A DNA stretch of 64,000 nucleotides from Syngnathus acus (GCF_901709675.1 NC_051089.1:9483476-9547475), one strand, 5' to 3'; counted from the stretch's first letter, positions 1 through 11,289 are shown. Notes: generated by a model not told the origin, from the sequence alone. Made by a program: numbers and translations.

Positions 1-557
1 ATTGGATAGAAGTCGTTCCCAGAGTATGACATGCTAGCTCCAGTGGTAGTCGGCTTCCACCCCAGGCTTAGCATCGTACAAAAGTTAAAATCGGGTAAGT
101 AAAACAATTTTAAGAAAAAAAGTCTTATGCCAACAATAAGCACGATAACAAGTTAAACTAAGGGAAACCAAGGGAGTATGAGTATTTTTTTCTTCTATTT
201 TTTGACGGTACACCTGTATTGTATGTAGTTTTTTTTGGTGAGCAATTAGCAAAATGCTTTAAAACGTTGATTTAGTATAATGTGGCCCTTTAAAGATTAT
301 AATTCATTCTTTACGTTATTGTTATTACACAATGTTACAAGAGGTAAATTATCCTTTTAAAAATGTTGTTTAGTTTCAGATTTCAAGCTTATCTACTAAC
401 TTTTGAGATCGTTTTAAAGTTGCCATTGTCTGTCTTGACATTTTCCAGTCTTCAACGTCACATCTTTTGTACATCTTTTTAATTTCCACTTTTATCTCTC
501 ACCAGACAGGTAAACACATGTCTTCAGCATTCACACCTAAGGACACGACGACAACAT
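1..557 (+). other. pigb upstream region with a possible non-coding first exon
   Basis: No protein-coding frame is supported here. A good splice donor (GTAAGT) begins at 95 and a pyrimidine-rich acceptor (ttttccag) ends at 448, so 1-94 and 449-557 could be 5' untranslated exons of pigb, with the start codon at 558 in the second. An in-frame ATG of another frame at 518 leads only to a short peptide and is not the pigb frame. I looked for the small PIGBOS microprotein found next to PIGB in human and did not see it. The exon assignment is inference from splice signals only. Confidence 0.35.
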
Positions 558-3500
558 ATGGAGACTTTCAGACAGCGTTTGACGTTCAGGACAAGCAAGG
601 AGGATGTCAAACTAAGGAAAAGAAAGTCCGTATTGTACACAAAGGAGATTGACACTCATGATAAGACAGGTGGGCTACCTTGTTGGAATCTGTTCAGTGC
701 ATAATGTGCCATATTTCACTTTGGCTAGCAACGTTGAAATGTTTGAATGAAGTAATTCATTACATTAACTGTAAATTGATAACAACATGCTAATGCCAGC
801 ATTTTGTAAAGCTGTTATTCCCAACTCTGGTAATTGTGGTTTTTCACTCTACTGTAATTTTTTTCCCCCTCTCCATACAGAAGTGCTGAGGGTTGCTGCG
901 TTTTGTGTCCTTTTTCGTGCCTTGAACTGTTTCCTGGTTCAGACCAGCTTTGTCCCGGATGAGTACTGGCAGGGTGTAGAAGTCGCCCATCACATGGTTT
1001 TCAAATATCCTTTCAACTCAAATCATTCAAATTTTTTTAGTTTTTGTCCTCCTGGGCATCAAGACATGAGATCGAGTACATAACCCCGACCCGGCCCCAG
1101 GAAATTAGATTTACAATCAAGTTTGTTAAAAAAAAAACTTAACAATGTGACTTATGGCCATCTGACATGGGAATGGAAGGAAGGCATAAGAGGCTTCACC
1201 TATCCACTCTTTTTTGCCATCATCTATAAAGTCCTGCACTGGATACACTGCGACTCCGTTTATCTGCTGGAAAGTGTCGGCTACAGTTTTTGTCTGCCCA
1301 GATATGATTTGTTTTTTGAATGACTTTGTTTTCCCTGCAGATATGGATGCCCCGACTACTTCATGCACTCGTCACTGCTTTTGTGGACGTTAAATTCTTT
1401 TTCTTCATGAAAACGCTGGAAGATCACAAAACGGCAAAATGGACGGTAACGACAGTACGCGTCTTTTTTCAGGTTGAATGTCACTTCTGTTGGATGTTGA
1501 CTGTGTTCCCTCCCGTGCGTGTGCAGTTCTTCTGCCATCTGTGCTCGTGGTTCACGTGGTTCTGCTGCACCAGAACGCTAAGCAACAGCGCGGAGACCAA
1601 CATCACTTACCTGGCTCTGTGCTACTTCCCCCTGCCAGGATCCAAAACAAGCAGCAGGTCTACTTGACGTAAACGTCCGTCTTTCTCGATGTGCCTTCGG
1701 TTCTTGGCTGACACCTTGTTTTGTGTTTTTTGTCCCCTTCAAGTAAAAAGTATTTGAGCCTTGTTGCCTTGGCGATCATTGTTCGAACGACGGCACTGAT
1801 TGTCTGGCTTCCGTTAGTGGCTTATCACTTCTGGCAGGACAAAAACAAACTGAAGCTCATGGTTCATGACTACATTCCCATCGGGTTAGTTGCATTTGGA
1901 TTTCACAGCTGCATGTTTCAGGTTCATGTTTGTTTGCTTAATAGTAACACTGTGTTTTGTGTTTTAGGGTTACAGCCGTTGTGATTTCAACCATAATCGA
2001 CTGCATCTTCTATGAAAAGGTGAAACGTACATTGTCATGAAATTGCTTAATTTGTATGAACTAGAAAGGCACGGTTGTGGATCAGCATGACACGACTTAT
2101 CTCGCAGTGGAGAGGTCCTGGTCTGGCCACCAGTCCAGGGTGTACCTTGCTTCTCGCCACAATAGAGCCTTATCTAGAGGTGATTGGGCCTTTGGCGCTA
2201 CCCTGTGGCATCTTGTGGCAGTTACAGTACAGCGTAAAACCTTTTAGGGGAGCTCAATCATTGCAGATGTTTGTTCTTCACAGAAGGGCTGATTTCTTAT
2301 CTACTGGGAAATAGTGGGGGTTCACTCAACATGTTGTGCCAATTTGTATTCTTGTATGTGCCTTGTCTCAAGGACAGATCGATAGTGTGTTAATGAAAGG
2401 ATGTTTTTGGATCATCGGTTGTTTTCTCTTCTCTTTTATAGTGGGTCTTTGTGCAGTTCAACTTCCTGAAGTTGAACGTCTTCCACAGTGTGGCCGACTT
2501 TTACGGCACCCACCCTTGGCACTGGTACCTCACTCAGGGCTTCCCGGTCATAATTGGCCCCCATCTACCATTCTTTTTGTACGGATGCTTCCTAGCTTTC
2601 CGAAAATACAAAATCCTCCTGGTGGCCATTACATGGACCATTGGGGCATATAGGTAAAGCGTCGGAATTCTCTCACTTGTTCTCCACTAATGTGAATCCT
2701 AGTCACCTTGGACCTACTTGAAATGTTTTTAGCCTGCTTCCTCACAAGGAGTTTCGATTCATCTACCCTGTGCTTCCTTTCTGTTTTATCTTCTGTGGTA
2801 AGTCCTTATTATTTCAAATGTTTACAAAAGTGTTGATTCCATTCCTGTATTAAATCTTCTGCTACAAAGAATGCACCGGGAAATGTATCTTTTCATTTAA
2901 GATGTGCAACTAAAACAATTTCTTCAGAAATTTTATCAAATACATTCATGTGCTTTTGTTAACAGGTGTAGCGATGGCTCATCTGAGAGCTTGGCGACGA
3001 GCAGCCGCCGGTGGTTTGTTGGCCTCCAACCTGCTCATAGCTCTCTACACGGGTCTGATTCACCAGCGCGGCGCTCTGGACGTCATGAGCCATGTCCGTG
3101 GACTTTGCCACAACGTATCCGAGGCAGACGTCCGCTTCCTCATGCCTTGCCACTCAACGCCTTACTACAGGTGCCAAATGCGCCATCTGGCTTGGGGGCC
3201 TGGTAACAAGTACACAATGTTGAAAGTTTTCTGTCACCTTGCAGCCACGTCCACTGTCCACTAAAGATGGCATTTCTCGAGTGCCCGCCTGATCTTGGCC
3301 AAGTTGGCCACGTCGACGAAGCGGACAGGTTCTACCATGATCCGCTTCTGTGGCTCCGGACTTCCTTTCCAGACGCGCAGTCGCAGCCTACTCACTTGGT
3401 TCTCTTTGACGTCTTGGAGAAGGTAAATGTGGCATCGCATTTGTCGAAAGCTAAAGCGGACAAATGACCGAATGCATTTTATGTTGTAGGAGATCTCTGT

Positions 3501-3603
3501 GTTTCTGCGGGACAATAACTTCACGAAAACGGCTGATTTATTTCACACTCATGTTCCTGAAGGAAAAGTTGGAAGAAGAATCTATATTTATGAAAGATAC
3601 TGA
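558..3603 (+). CDS. pigb: GPI mannosyltransferase 3 (PIG-B)
   Basis: ER multi-pass mannosyltransferase (GT22 family) that adds the third mannose of the GPI anchor from dolichol-phosphate mannose. Coding exons: 558-669, 881-1004, 1152-1275, 1341-1445, 1527-1657, 1744-1884, 1968-2019, 2442-2653, 2733-2797, 2966-3170, 3245-3422, 3490-3603. All phases agree and give 520 aa (human about 554). The start at 558 is the only ATG in frame with exon 2, and the N-terminus is basic and cytosolic-like. The GT22 loop motif SFVPDEYWQ is at about residues 60-68, with D64/E65 as the likely catalytic acids. Other conserved blocks are [56 protein letters not shown] and FLECPPDL. The exon 3 donor (GTCGGC) is weak. 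Intron 2 is AT-AC. A degenerate partial copy lies downstream. Confidence 0.95.
1005..1151 (+). other. pigb: U12-type AT-AC intron in pigb
   Basis: The intron begins ATATCCTTTC, matching the U12 AT-AC donor consensus, and ends gtgAC. A CTTAAC branch-site match lies at 1138-1143, about 9-10 nt before the acceptor, as expected for the minor spliceosome. No GT-AG pair joins these exons in frame. Splicing at these sites gives [14 protein letters not shown] across the junction, which matches the vertebrate PIGB family. Splicing of such introns needs U11/U12/U4atac/U6atac snRNPs and is often rate limiting. Confidence 0.88.
2119..2159 (+). repeat. Fragment of a dispersed teleost repeat in pigb intron 7
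   Basis: The stretch around 'cagtccagggtgtacc' is a core of a very common fish interspersed element that usually reads 'ctggcgaccagtccagggtgtaccccgcc'. A longer relative, holding the preceding part of the same element, is at 50640-50815. Family assignment is from memory of the motif. Confidence 0.5.
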
Positions 3604-4560
3604 CAACCATGGGAACATCTCGGTGGCTATTAGATGGCTCTAATATTCTCTCCATCTTTAAAAAGTCTGGAGGTAACCTCATGTTCTGTTCATTTTCCAT
3701 TTAATTTGGTATTTTTTAATGATTCAAAAAAACAATACAATTGAGCCGTGAGGAATACACATAGATCATTTACTGATTGTCACGTTTGTTTATTTGAATG
3801 ATTATTTAATAATTTAATTTGGTATTTTTAAGTGAATTAAAAAATCTGAATTGGGCTATGAGAAATACATTCGGGAGCATGCGCTGATTGTCATGTTTAT
3901 TTGAATGGTTAATACTGTATGGCTCGTCTGATCCACACTCCTAACCAATAGGTGGCGGTAATGTTCTTGTTTGCCAATCGCCGAATGTGGCAACAAGAAG
4001 AAAGACTGTTGCAGCTGACAATTCCGGTTGTGCTTATTGCCGATTTTGGCGTGGTTACGGCCAACAGTAACTTATCTGGTTATTAAACGTCTCCTGTCGT
4101 ATTTTCGGCGGCTGGGCACCTAGTTGACGCCACGTTGGTTTCGACCGCAAAACACCGGACGGTTGTGGCAGCCCTGCGGAAAAGTGCGGCTCCTGTCCGA
4201 GAGTGAACGAGGAGGTGACGGACCAATTTTAACGTGGTGCATTGGGACGGACGAAAGGTGGTTTCCGGTCGTGTTTCAAAGCATGGTTGACGCCCAAAAA
4301 CGGACAGCCGGGATGAAGCTGTAACGCTGGAGCGATTGTAAACTCAGATGGCAGCGCCCGATTTGACCAGCAACATGTCAAGACGGTGTTAACTTGATTT
4401 ACGGCAAAATCTGTGCAGCGAACATAGGAACACCCACCCAGTCAAGTTGGCAAATATTGGTGACATCACCTGACCTAAACCTCATTGGTTGTGCACACGT
4501 GGAAACCTTGTTGGGAAAGATAGAATTGTGTGCAGTGACATTGCAAATTCTTTTCTAAAC
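3604..4560. repeat. Intergenic: diverged ~100-bp tandem duplication and fish GGTGGCGGTAAT element
   Basis: Between pigb and the transposase, 3701-3803 and 3813-3911 are two diverged copies of one AT-rich unit (both start tttaatttggtatttt and end near tttatttgaatg). At 3951-4004 there is a copy of a motif common in fish genomes: ggtggcggtaatg, then a TTGCCAATCGCC-like half, then an aagaag tail. 4080-4560 is more GC-rich and probably belongs to the 5' part of the Tigger element. A possible pigb polyadenylation hexamer ATTAAA lies near 3834. No other gene is seen. Confidence 0.5.
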
Positions 4561-6258
4561 ATGGATCCTGGGAACAAAGTGATTCCTGTCAAGAAGAAGA
4601 AAAAGATGATGTCCATTCAACTCAAGCACGAAATCATCGAAAAATATGAGCGAGGTGTGCGCGTCGTCGACTTGGCGAGATTGTATGACCGCAATACTTC
4701 TACTATATGCTCTATACTGAAACAGAAGGAGTCGATAAAGGCTATAACGCCAGCTATGGGTGTTAAAATCATTTCAAGGCTGCGGACGTCTGTCCATGAA
4801 AAGATGGAGAGGCTACTCTTGGTGTGGTTGACGGAGAAACAGCTCACAAGATGTCCTTTGACGGAGGGTGCCATCTGTGAAAAGGCACGGGCCATTTACA
4901 CCGACTTGCTGCAGCAGACCCCAGGCTCCTCGACGGATGGGGCACCGGAAGACTCGTTTAAAGCCAGCCGTGGCTGGTACGACAATTTTAGGAGGAGGAT
5001 CAGCTTTCCATCCGATGTCGGGCACGTTGATGCGGCCAGCAAAAATGTGAACAAGGATTACTGCAAAACCTTCACCGACGTGATAGCAGCCAAAGGATAC
5101 GTCCCTCAGCAGGTCTTCAATTGTGACGAAACGGGGCTCTTCTGGAAAAGGATGCCAAGGAGGACTTTCATAACGATCGAGGAGATGAAGATGCCTGGCC
5201 ATAAACCCATGAAGGATAGGTTAACCCTCACACTGTGCGCCAACGCGAGCGGCGACTGCAAGATCAAGCCGCTGCTCGTATACCACTCGGAAAATCCCAG
5301 AGCCTTCAAGTCGCACAAGATCATCAAAGAAAAACTGCAGGTTATGTGGCGGGCAAACCCAAGGGCGTGGGTCACTAGGCAATTCTTTGTAGAGTGGGTC
5401 AACCTGGTGTTTGGTCCCGCCGTGAAGAAGTATCTCCAGGAAAAAAACCTCCCTGTGCAAGCCCTTCTGGTTCTGGACAACGGTCCTGCTCACCCTCACA
5501 ACCTCCAAGATGATATTCTTGAAGATTTTAAGTTTATCAAGGTTTTCTACCTTCCACCTGACGCCACCGCTATGCTGCAGCCCATGGACCAGCAGGTGGT
5601 TTGTAATTTTAAGAAGCTTTTCACCAAGCACCTCTTTCGCCGCTGCTTTGAGGTGACGCAGAGCTCAAATCTCACCATTCGAGAGTTCTGGAAGGACCAT
5701 TATAACATCGTGTCATGCCTCAAAATTATCGATCTGGCTTGGCAAGCTGTTACAAAGAGGACCTTGATTTGTTCGTGGAAGAAGCTGTGGCCCGAGGTTG
5801 TGTCGGAAAGAGTGACCTTTGAACCTGACCATGCGGTGGTGGAGGAAATCGTTTCCCTCGGGAAGTCCATGGGCCTGGAGGTGGATGAGGGAGACGTGAA
5901 CGAACTCGTCAAGGAGCACTCCCAGGAATTGACGTCGGAGGAGTTGAAGGCCCTACAGACGCAGCAGCACGCAAAGGTTTTGCAGGAAATCGGCACCGCC
6001 GCTCAGCCGGAGGATGATGAAGTCATCTCGACCAGCGAGATCATGGAAATGCTGGGAATTTGGGAGAGACTTTCAAGTTTTATTGAACGGAAACACCCGG
6101 AGAAAGTTGCCACCGGATGCGCGTCGTCGCTGTTTAACGACACCTGCCTGGCTCATTTCCGAAACATTCTGAAAGAGCGGAAAAAACAACTTTTGAAGAG
6201 ACCCGGCGGTGAAAGTGAGGAAAGCCTGATGAAAAAGCCCAAAACCGAAGATGAGTAA
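4561..6258 (+). mobile_element. Tigger/pogo-family transposase, intact ORF (TIGD1-like)
   Basis: Single-exon 565-aa frame without stops or frameshifts. The start at 4561 has a good Kozak context (aacATGG); the frame is open back to 4489 but that start is weaker. Order of domains: lysine-rich N-terminus, psq/CENP-B-type helix-turn-helix (about residues 20-65, MSIQLKHEIIEKYERGVR), CENPB-type second DNA-binding domain to about 150, then a DDE/DDD catalytic core. Catalytic acids visible: D189 in FNCDETGLFW, D306 in LLVLDNGPAHP, D343 in LQPMDQQV. The C-terminus is basic and acidic (KKPKTEDE). It resembles TIGD1-like proteins closely. No terminal inverted repeats were recognised at the flanks, so it may be an old insertion, an incomplete element, or a co-opted gene. 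It separates pigb from its dead copy. Confidence 0.88.
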
Positions 6259-6580
6259 AGTGGACAAAAATGGAGCAGTTAGTTCCATACAGACTTACAC
6301 ATGAATATAAACCAGTTTATTTGGCTTGTTTGCTTTTGTACCATACAGTGTTGTATTTCTGTATTACAAAGTTAACGAAAAAATTGGGGTGCTTTTGGGT
6401 TGCTGGAACAGCCTTTCATTTCAATGGGGTGTTTTGATTGAATTTACAAGGTTATGAATGAAATGTACCACTATCACTGCTGCTTACAAAGGAAGCCTCA
6501 TCGTGTGTGTTGCTGCTTTGTCCAAAGCGATGACTGACTAACAGCCGACAACGAGCCAACGTCATGTTCTGGCCTCAGAA

Positions 6581-7591
6581 CTTCGTGCAGTTCAATTCCT
6601 TGAAAAATGAATCGATAGCTGGGGTATAGGGCACACTGGTACGTCGTCACTCATGGCTTTGCTGTCGTGTTGGGCCCGCATCTCATGCAGATGAATTCCA
6701 CTGGTAGCCATTACCTGGATGTGTTCAGGTGAGTTATCAGAATTTAGTCTGACAGCTTATATCTACTTTTATTACTCCTTTTAACCTCACACCATGTTTG
6801 AATTCCTTCCAGATTCCTTCCTCCCAAGGAGTTCAGATTCATCTACCCTTCTATCGATTTTCTGTGGTGAGTCCCATTTACAACTCTACAACATTATAGG
6901 GCTGGCCGAGAATTGGTCACTATTTTGATGGATATCACAATTCCCAAACACCAAATATTTAAAAACTGTATTTATTCAACTACCAAAACTCACTCGAAAT
7001 ACTTTAAATATAACTTAATATAATAAAATTATAACAACCAGAAAATGACTCAGTAGCCAGCATAATAGTAAACAACAATTAATAAACTTAAAGGCCTAAA
7101 TAACATTAAGAGTAAAAGAAGGTCAGGAATGAACTTTATAAATTTTACACATTTTTTTCTACAAATAAATACCTGTGACAGTTGTTAAAATACTGGTCTG
7201 TCTGTTAGTACGGTGTTTGTGTGTGAATTTGTATCACCGCTAGCTTTTGCACTGGCATGCATGCATGTCATTATCCACCCTTCAAGTAACAACAAAGTAA
7301 GCTTGTACAAACCTGAAAATAGTTGAGTTTCAAGCTTATTTATTATTATTGTAAAAGCTTCGTGGGCTGAATTTGGTTCAACAACATAATGTGTGTGTCA
7401 ACAGGACTATTGATGGCGACCAACAGCCACACGCGGTTTGTTGACAACCAACTTGTTGAAAAGCCTCTACACAGGCCAGATTCACCAATGTGGAGCTCTG
7501 GACATCATGAGCCACGTCCATGCACTTTGTAACATCTCAGAGCCCGAGCTTTTGCACAAGTTCAGTCACGCCACGCCTTACGACAATTGCT
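6581..7591 (+). pseudogene. pigb: Decayed tandem copy of pigb, exons 8-10
   Basis: Three blocks match pigb exons 8, 9 and 10 in order and still carry intron-like DNA between them, so this is an unprocessed duplicate and not a retrocopy. The exon 8-like block (6581-6728) starts cttcgtgcagttcaattcct and ends at a GTGAGT donor, with large internal deletions. The exon 9-like block (6813-6866) keeps both splice sites but is 54 nt where pigb has 65, a frame-breaking loss. The exon 10-like block starts at 7405 after acag and ends near 7591; it retains 'ggccagattcaccaatgtgg' and 'ctctggacatcatgagccac'. No reading frame survives. The matching exons 11-12 lie 7 kb further on, at 14806-15030. Confidence 0.85.
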
Positions 7592-8400
7592 GATCGGGCA
7601 GATGTGGTTAAGATGATCACCTTGCTAGCAAGGCTATCCTTTGTACATATAGTCGCTGAAGCAAAAAAATGATACTTCTAAACGATTGTGTGTGTCTGTT
7701 GACCTCATACAGCAGGGAAGCAGGTGTAAAGCAGTGCCCTCGGTACGGGACACTTGCTTCTCATTATTGGAGTCTGCAAAGGACTTGCCGATGAAGTGAC
7801 TTTTTAAATGTTTTCTTTTCGTGTGTCTTTGAGGCCTTGAAAGTAATTTGTGGTTGGTTGAAAGGGGCAGGGCAAGAATTTTGCAATAAATAACCTGTTG
7901 ACTATGTCAGCGTCTAGTTATCTTTTGAGTGTCTGCTGTGGTTATGTTGTATTCTGCTGATGAGGCTGCGTCCTTTGGAGGACCCTCATTGTGTTTAGTA
8001 TACACGATCATTTAAAAAAAAAAAAAAAAATCAGCACCTGGATAGTGTGAATGGAATGCAACCTTATGTTTTGATTGGGGGAAGAAAAGTATTATTCATA
8101 CTATTCATTTTTGGAACAATTAACTTATTTTGCTGGCACCGCTGCATTCCCTAACGTAAGGGAGAATACTCATAACTATTGTATTGTTTTTATTAATATT
8201 GGTATTCTATTGTCGAAGTATTGATATTTTTGATATTTTCAGCACGTTCTAACATGCTGCAGCAGTTATCACTCCCATAAATCAGTTGTACAAGCAAATA
8301 TTTTCCAATGCTTTATTGGTAATAAATGGTAACAAAGTGGCTTAAGCAGGCCGTCATGTTAGATGAAGCACTTCCAATCTGGCCACGTCAATGACTTCAT
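7592..8400. other. Intergenic/insert DNA, no gene seen
   Basis: AT-rich sequence with no supported frame. It holds an AATAAA on the + strand near 7885 and a run of 18 A at 8013-8030, which could mark the tail of a retroposed piece or chance. The part near 8280-8400 may be 3' UTR of the lectin gene on the minus strand (TTTATT, i.e. AATAAA in reverse, near 8312). Confidence 0.35.
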
Positions 8401-11289
8401 TCACATCAGCCTGACGTCTGTCAGTGACAGGTCACGCCACATTTTCAGCGCTGTGATGTTTTGCACGTTGCGAAGGCGGTTTGTAAAATCCAGCTGCTGG
8501 GCGCCGTTGACGGTCAAATGGAAGAGGTCGAGGTTGCACTGGATGATAATCTGAACAACAACAGTAGGGTGAGCAACGTGCTGGCTAAGAGCTAGTCAAT
8601 CAATCTACTTTTACTGCATGTACATTTTAGCAATATTCTGGCTGACACTGTGTCAGGGCACAACCCCAAGTCATGGTTGTTCATGCAAAGGAGATCAGTA
8701 ATGAGAGATGAGACCTCAAAGTCGTGTCCGGGTCCAAAAGGGAAGGGGTCCGCTGTTATCTCCCTTATGTCTTCGGTACCATTCAGATTGGAGCTCATCA
8801 CAATCTTTTTGTCTTTGATGCGGAAGCCCAAGTGAAGATGGGTGTCATTGGCCGTGGTCAGATTGAAGCTTATCCTGCAATATTCATTCATTTGGATGTT
8901 TACAAATGAAAACAATTCTTTGCGGTCGAGGGGACTACCTCTCAGCCAACGGTTTGGCTCGTCCTCTGATGGCGATGCTGCGGCCCGCACTAAGGCGGCC
9001 CAAAAGATCAACTACAAAGCCATGAAATTGCTGAAAAATAAAGATTCAAATCTCGGTGCCAAAGAAAAACAGTAATCTGTATTTACAAAAACCACTGAAC
9101 TCACCGGAAGAGGCAACACCGCAAGCATGCACGAGCCTTCGTTACCTGCTTTTGATGTCAGCAGCTTGGCAGAAGAAAGAATAGGACAAAGAGGAAGGAG
9201 AGTACGAGAAGTGGCACCAGTAGTTGGACGTGTGGTAGAAGAGACGCAAGTAGTTGACACAGATGTAGGACAAGTAAGAGGAGGGGGACGGACGTCCTTG
9301 GCTGCAGAGGTCAAACAAATTTTAATATGAGATTGCATATTCAATGATAGGCAAAGTAAACAAGTGTTCAAAGACCTTTTTTACAAATGAATTCCTTTGG
9401 TGTATCACAGCGGCAGTCATTAAGATATCCATCTGTTCTCACTTCAACGCAGAACTCCCTGTTTCGGTGGTTATTGGGCTCTCCTTCGTTCCAGCGAAAG
9501 TAGTCCTGTGCGAAGGTAGTCCTTTTTAGAATATTTTCTTTCAGTATAACTTGCCATATTCTGGTCAGTAGATAATACTGCTTCTTCACGTTGACCATAG
9601 TTTTTACTCTGTAATAATAAATGACAGCTTGGAACAGATCAAATTTGCTCAGTAACTTTATTCTTGTCAATTACATCAATTCATTACCCATTTCAAATTT
9701 TGTCCTGGTAATACTTCAACCTAATTATAGCTTTAACTCCAGAATGGACAACACTGAGCAACCCCGATTTTTCAGCCTTTTTTACAAACCCAAACAAGTA
9801 TACCAATTCTACAAAAATGCACCTAAATGTTTTTTTTTTTTTTTTTTAAATAAACATCCCAAGAAATCAAACAAAAAGATGAAATAGATACTCCCTCCAA
9901 ACTCTGCCAATATACAAATCTGCAACTCTTATTAACATTGCAACTATTATAAAAATTAAAATTGTGAAAAACTAATTTCATAATTCAGTTCTGTGCCATC
10001 CTTAGCCATTTATGCAATCAAATCGATTGCAGACGCGCTAAACAATGCGCCAACTTCATTCTTGTCACATTCCATTTCATCACCCTACATTCTCTTTTTA
10101 AATGACCACTTTTGGTGATTGATTCACTTACCGCTTTGGTTCCATCACTATTGTAAAAGTAGGTGTACCAAAAGAACCACCAGAAACGCCATTCAATGGT
10201 CACTCCCAAAAATGCGCTCCAACTTCCCGACTGATTTACAAGTTCTTCAGGAGGGAAGAACAGCAATAATCAGTTTGAGCAAAAAGACGGAAGTGGTGAA
10301 GGATTGTGCGATCATTCCTGGAATTTTCAGGAATTCCCAAGCCGCTGTTTGAATGCTTACTTGTCAAGAAATCCATCTCATCCTCTGATCGTAAGCTGCT
10401 TAGATGAGCTTTCTGTGATACACAGTACCTCTCCGCTTTGGGCCACGTTAGCTGATATTTCGGCATAAGGTAGCAATAATTGCAGTACGGCCGCCACCCG
10501 TTCTTCACGTCGCACTGGAGCTCCGTTGCGGCTGACGACACATTTTGGAGAGAAGTCAGGACTGGAATCTTTTATGCAACCATTATCAGTAGTAGCTGGC
10601 GGCATAAACACTCTTCCATTTTATTACATGTTATTCCAGCACCATTTCATGAAGAAATGAAACAGATCATGTTGGGACTTTTGTGATATGTTAATATGCA
10701 CTGTAAAACCTAACAAAGCTGACTCGACTTCCCCAGAATTCCCCAAAAGCCCCAATGAAAGCGACTCGAAATTTACATTCCTAAAGGTCACAAGGTCTTA
10801 CTTTATGGAGGACACATTTGCATGGACTCCTTATTGTTTGGTAAAAAAAAAATGTAGTTCATGTAATTTGTCTAAGACATTAAATGGACGTGGAACACAA
10901 TTGTTGCAAGAGCTAACGCCAATTTGTTCACTCATAAAGGCAAATTGTGTCAAAACATGACACGAAATCAAAAGGAAAGCGCTGAGATTGACTTTGGCTC
11001 CACCTCGTGGTCAGACACAGTGCTTAAAAAAGTTAAGCTGTGCTAAACTCGCCAATATAGCGATCCAGATGTTTTGTAAGCAATTGAATAATCGCAAAAA
11101 CACACACTTGCAATTGTCAAGTCAACGCACTCTCGAAAAGTTAAATGAAAGATGACATACACAGGGTAATTGTCGACTTGCAATTAATGAATACTGTTGC
11201 ACAAAAACGCCACCATTCGTGTACGACTCACACATGACTGGAGCAGGCAAAAAGTTGGCGAAGAAGGCCATTAGGAGATGCAGGTACAT
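8401..11289 (-). CDS. Secreted C-type lectin / galectin chimera, 356 aa
   Basis: Exons in transcript order: 11289-11232, 10531-10361, 10244-10132, 9505-9376, 9301-9105, 9030-8939, 8874-8715, 8550-8401; every junction is GT-AG with matching phase. Residues 1-19 form a signal peptide (MYLHLLMAFFANFLPAPVM). Residues about 24-157 are one C-type lectin domain (CDVKNGWRPYCNYCY, LTWPKAERYC, EPN at 123-125, ND at 143-144, ending EFICKK). A single exon encodes a Thr/Ser/Pro-rich linker with four cysteines (158-219). Residues about 220-356 are a complete galectin fold (GRSIAIRGRAKPLAER, PFPFGPGHDFE, FHLTVNGAQ, ALKMWRDLSL). The CTLD keeps the mannose-type EPN. The galectin has H268 and R272 but G270 replaces the usual Asn and the key Trp is absent. 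No transmembrane segment is seen. It probably binds sugars outside the cell, perhaps in immunity; that role is inferred. Confidence 0.82.

Noticed and set aside
1-557. PIGBOS-type microprotein gene opposite pigb
   Set aside because: No minus-strand frame resembling the ~54-aa mitochondrial microprotein was found.
9105-9130. Alternative donor GCAG/gtaacg near 9125 in the lectin linker exon
   Set aside because: Using it shifts the galectin exon into a frame with an early stop; the downstream CCG/gtgagt keeps the full galectin frame.
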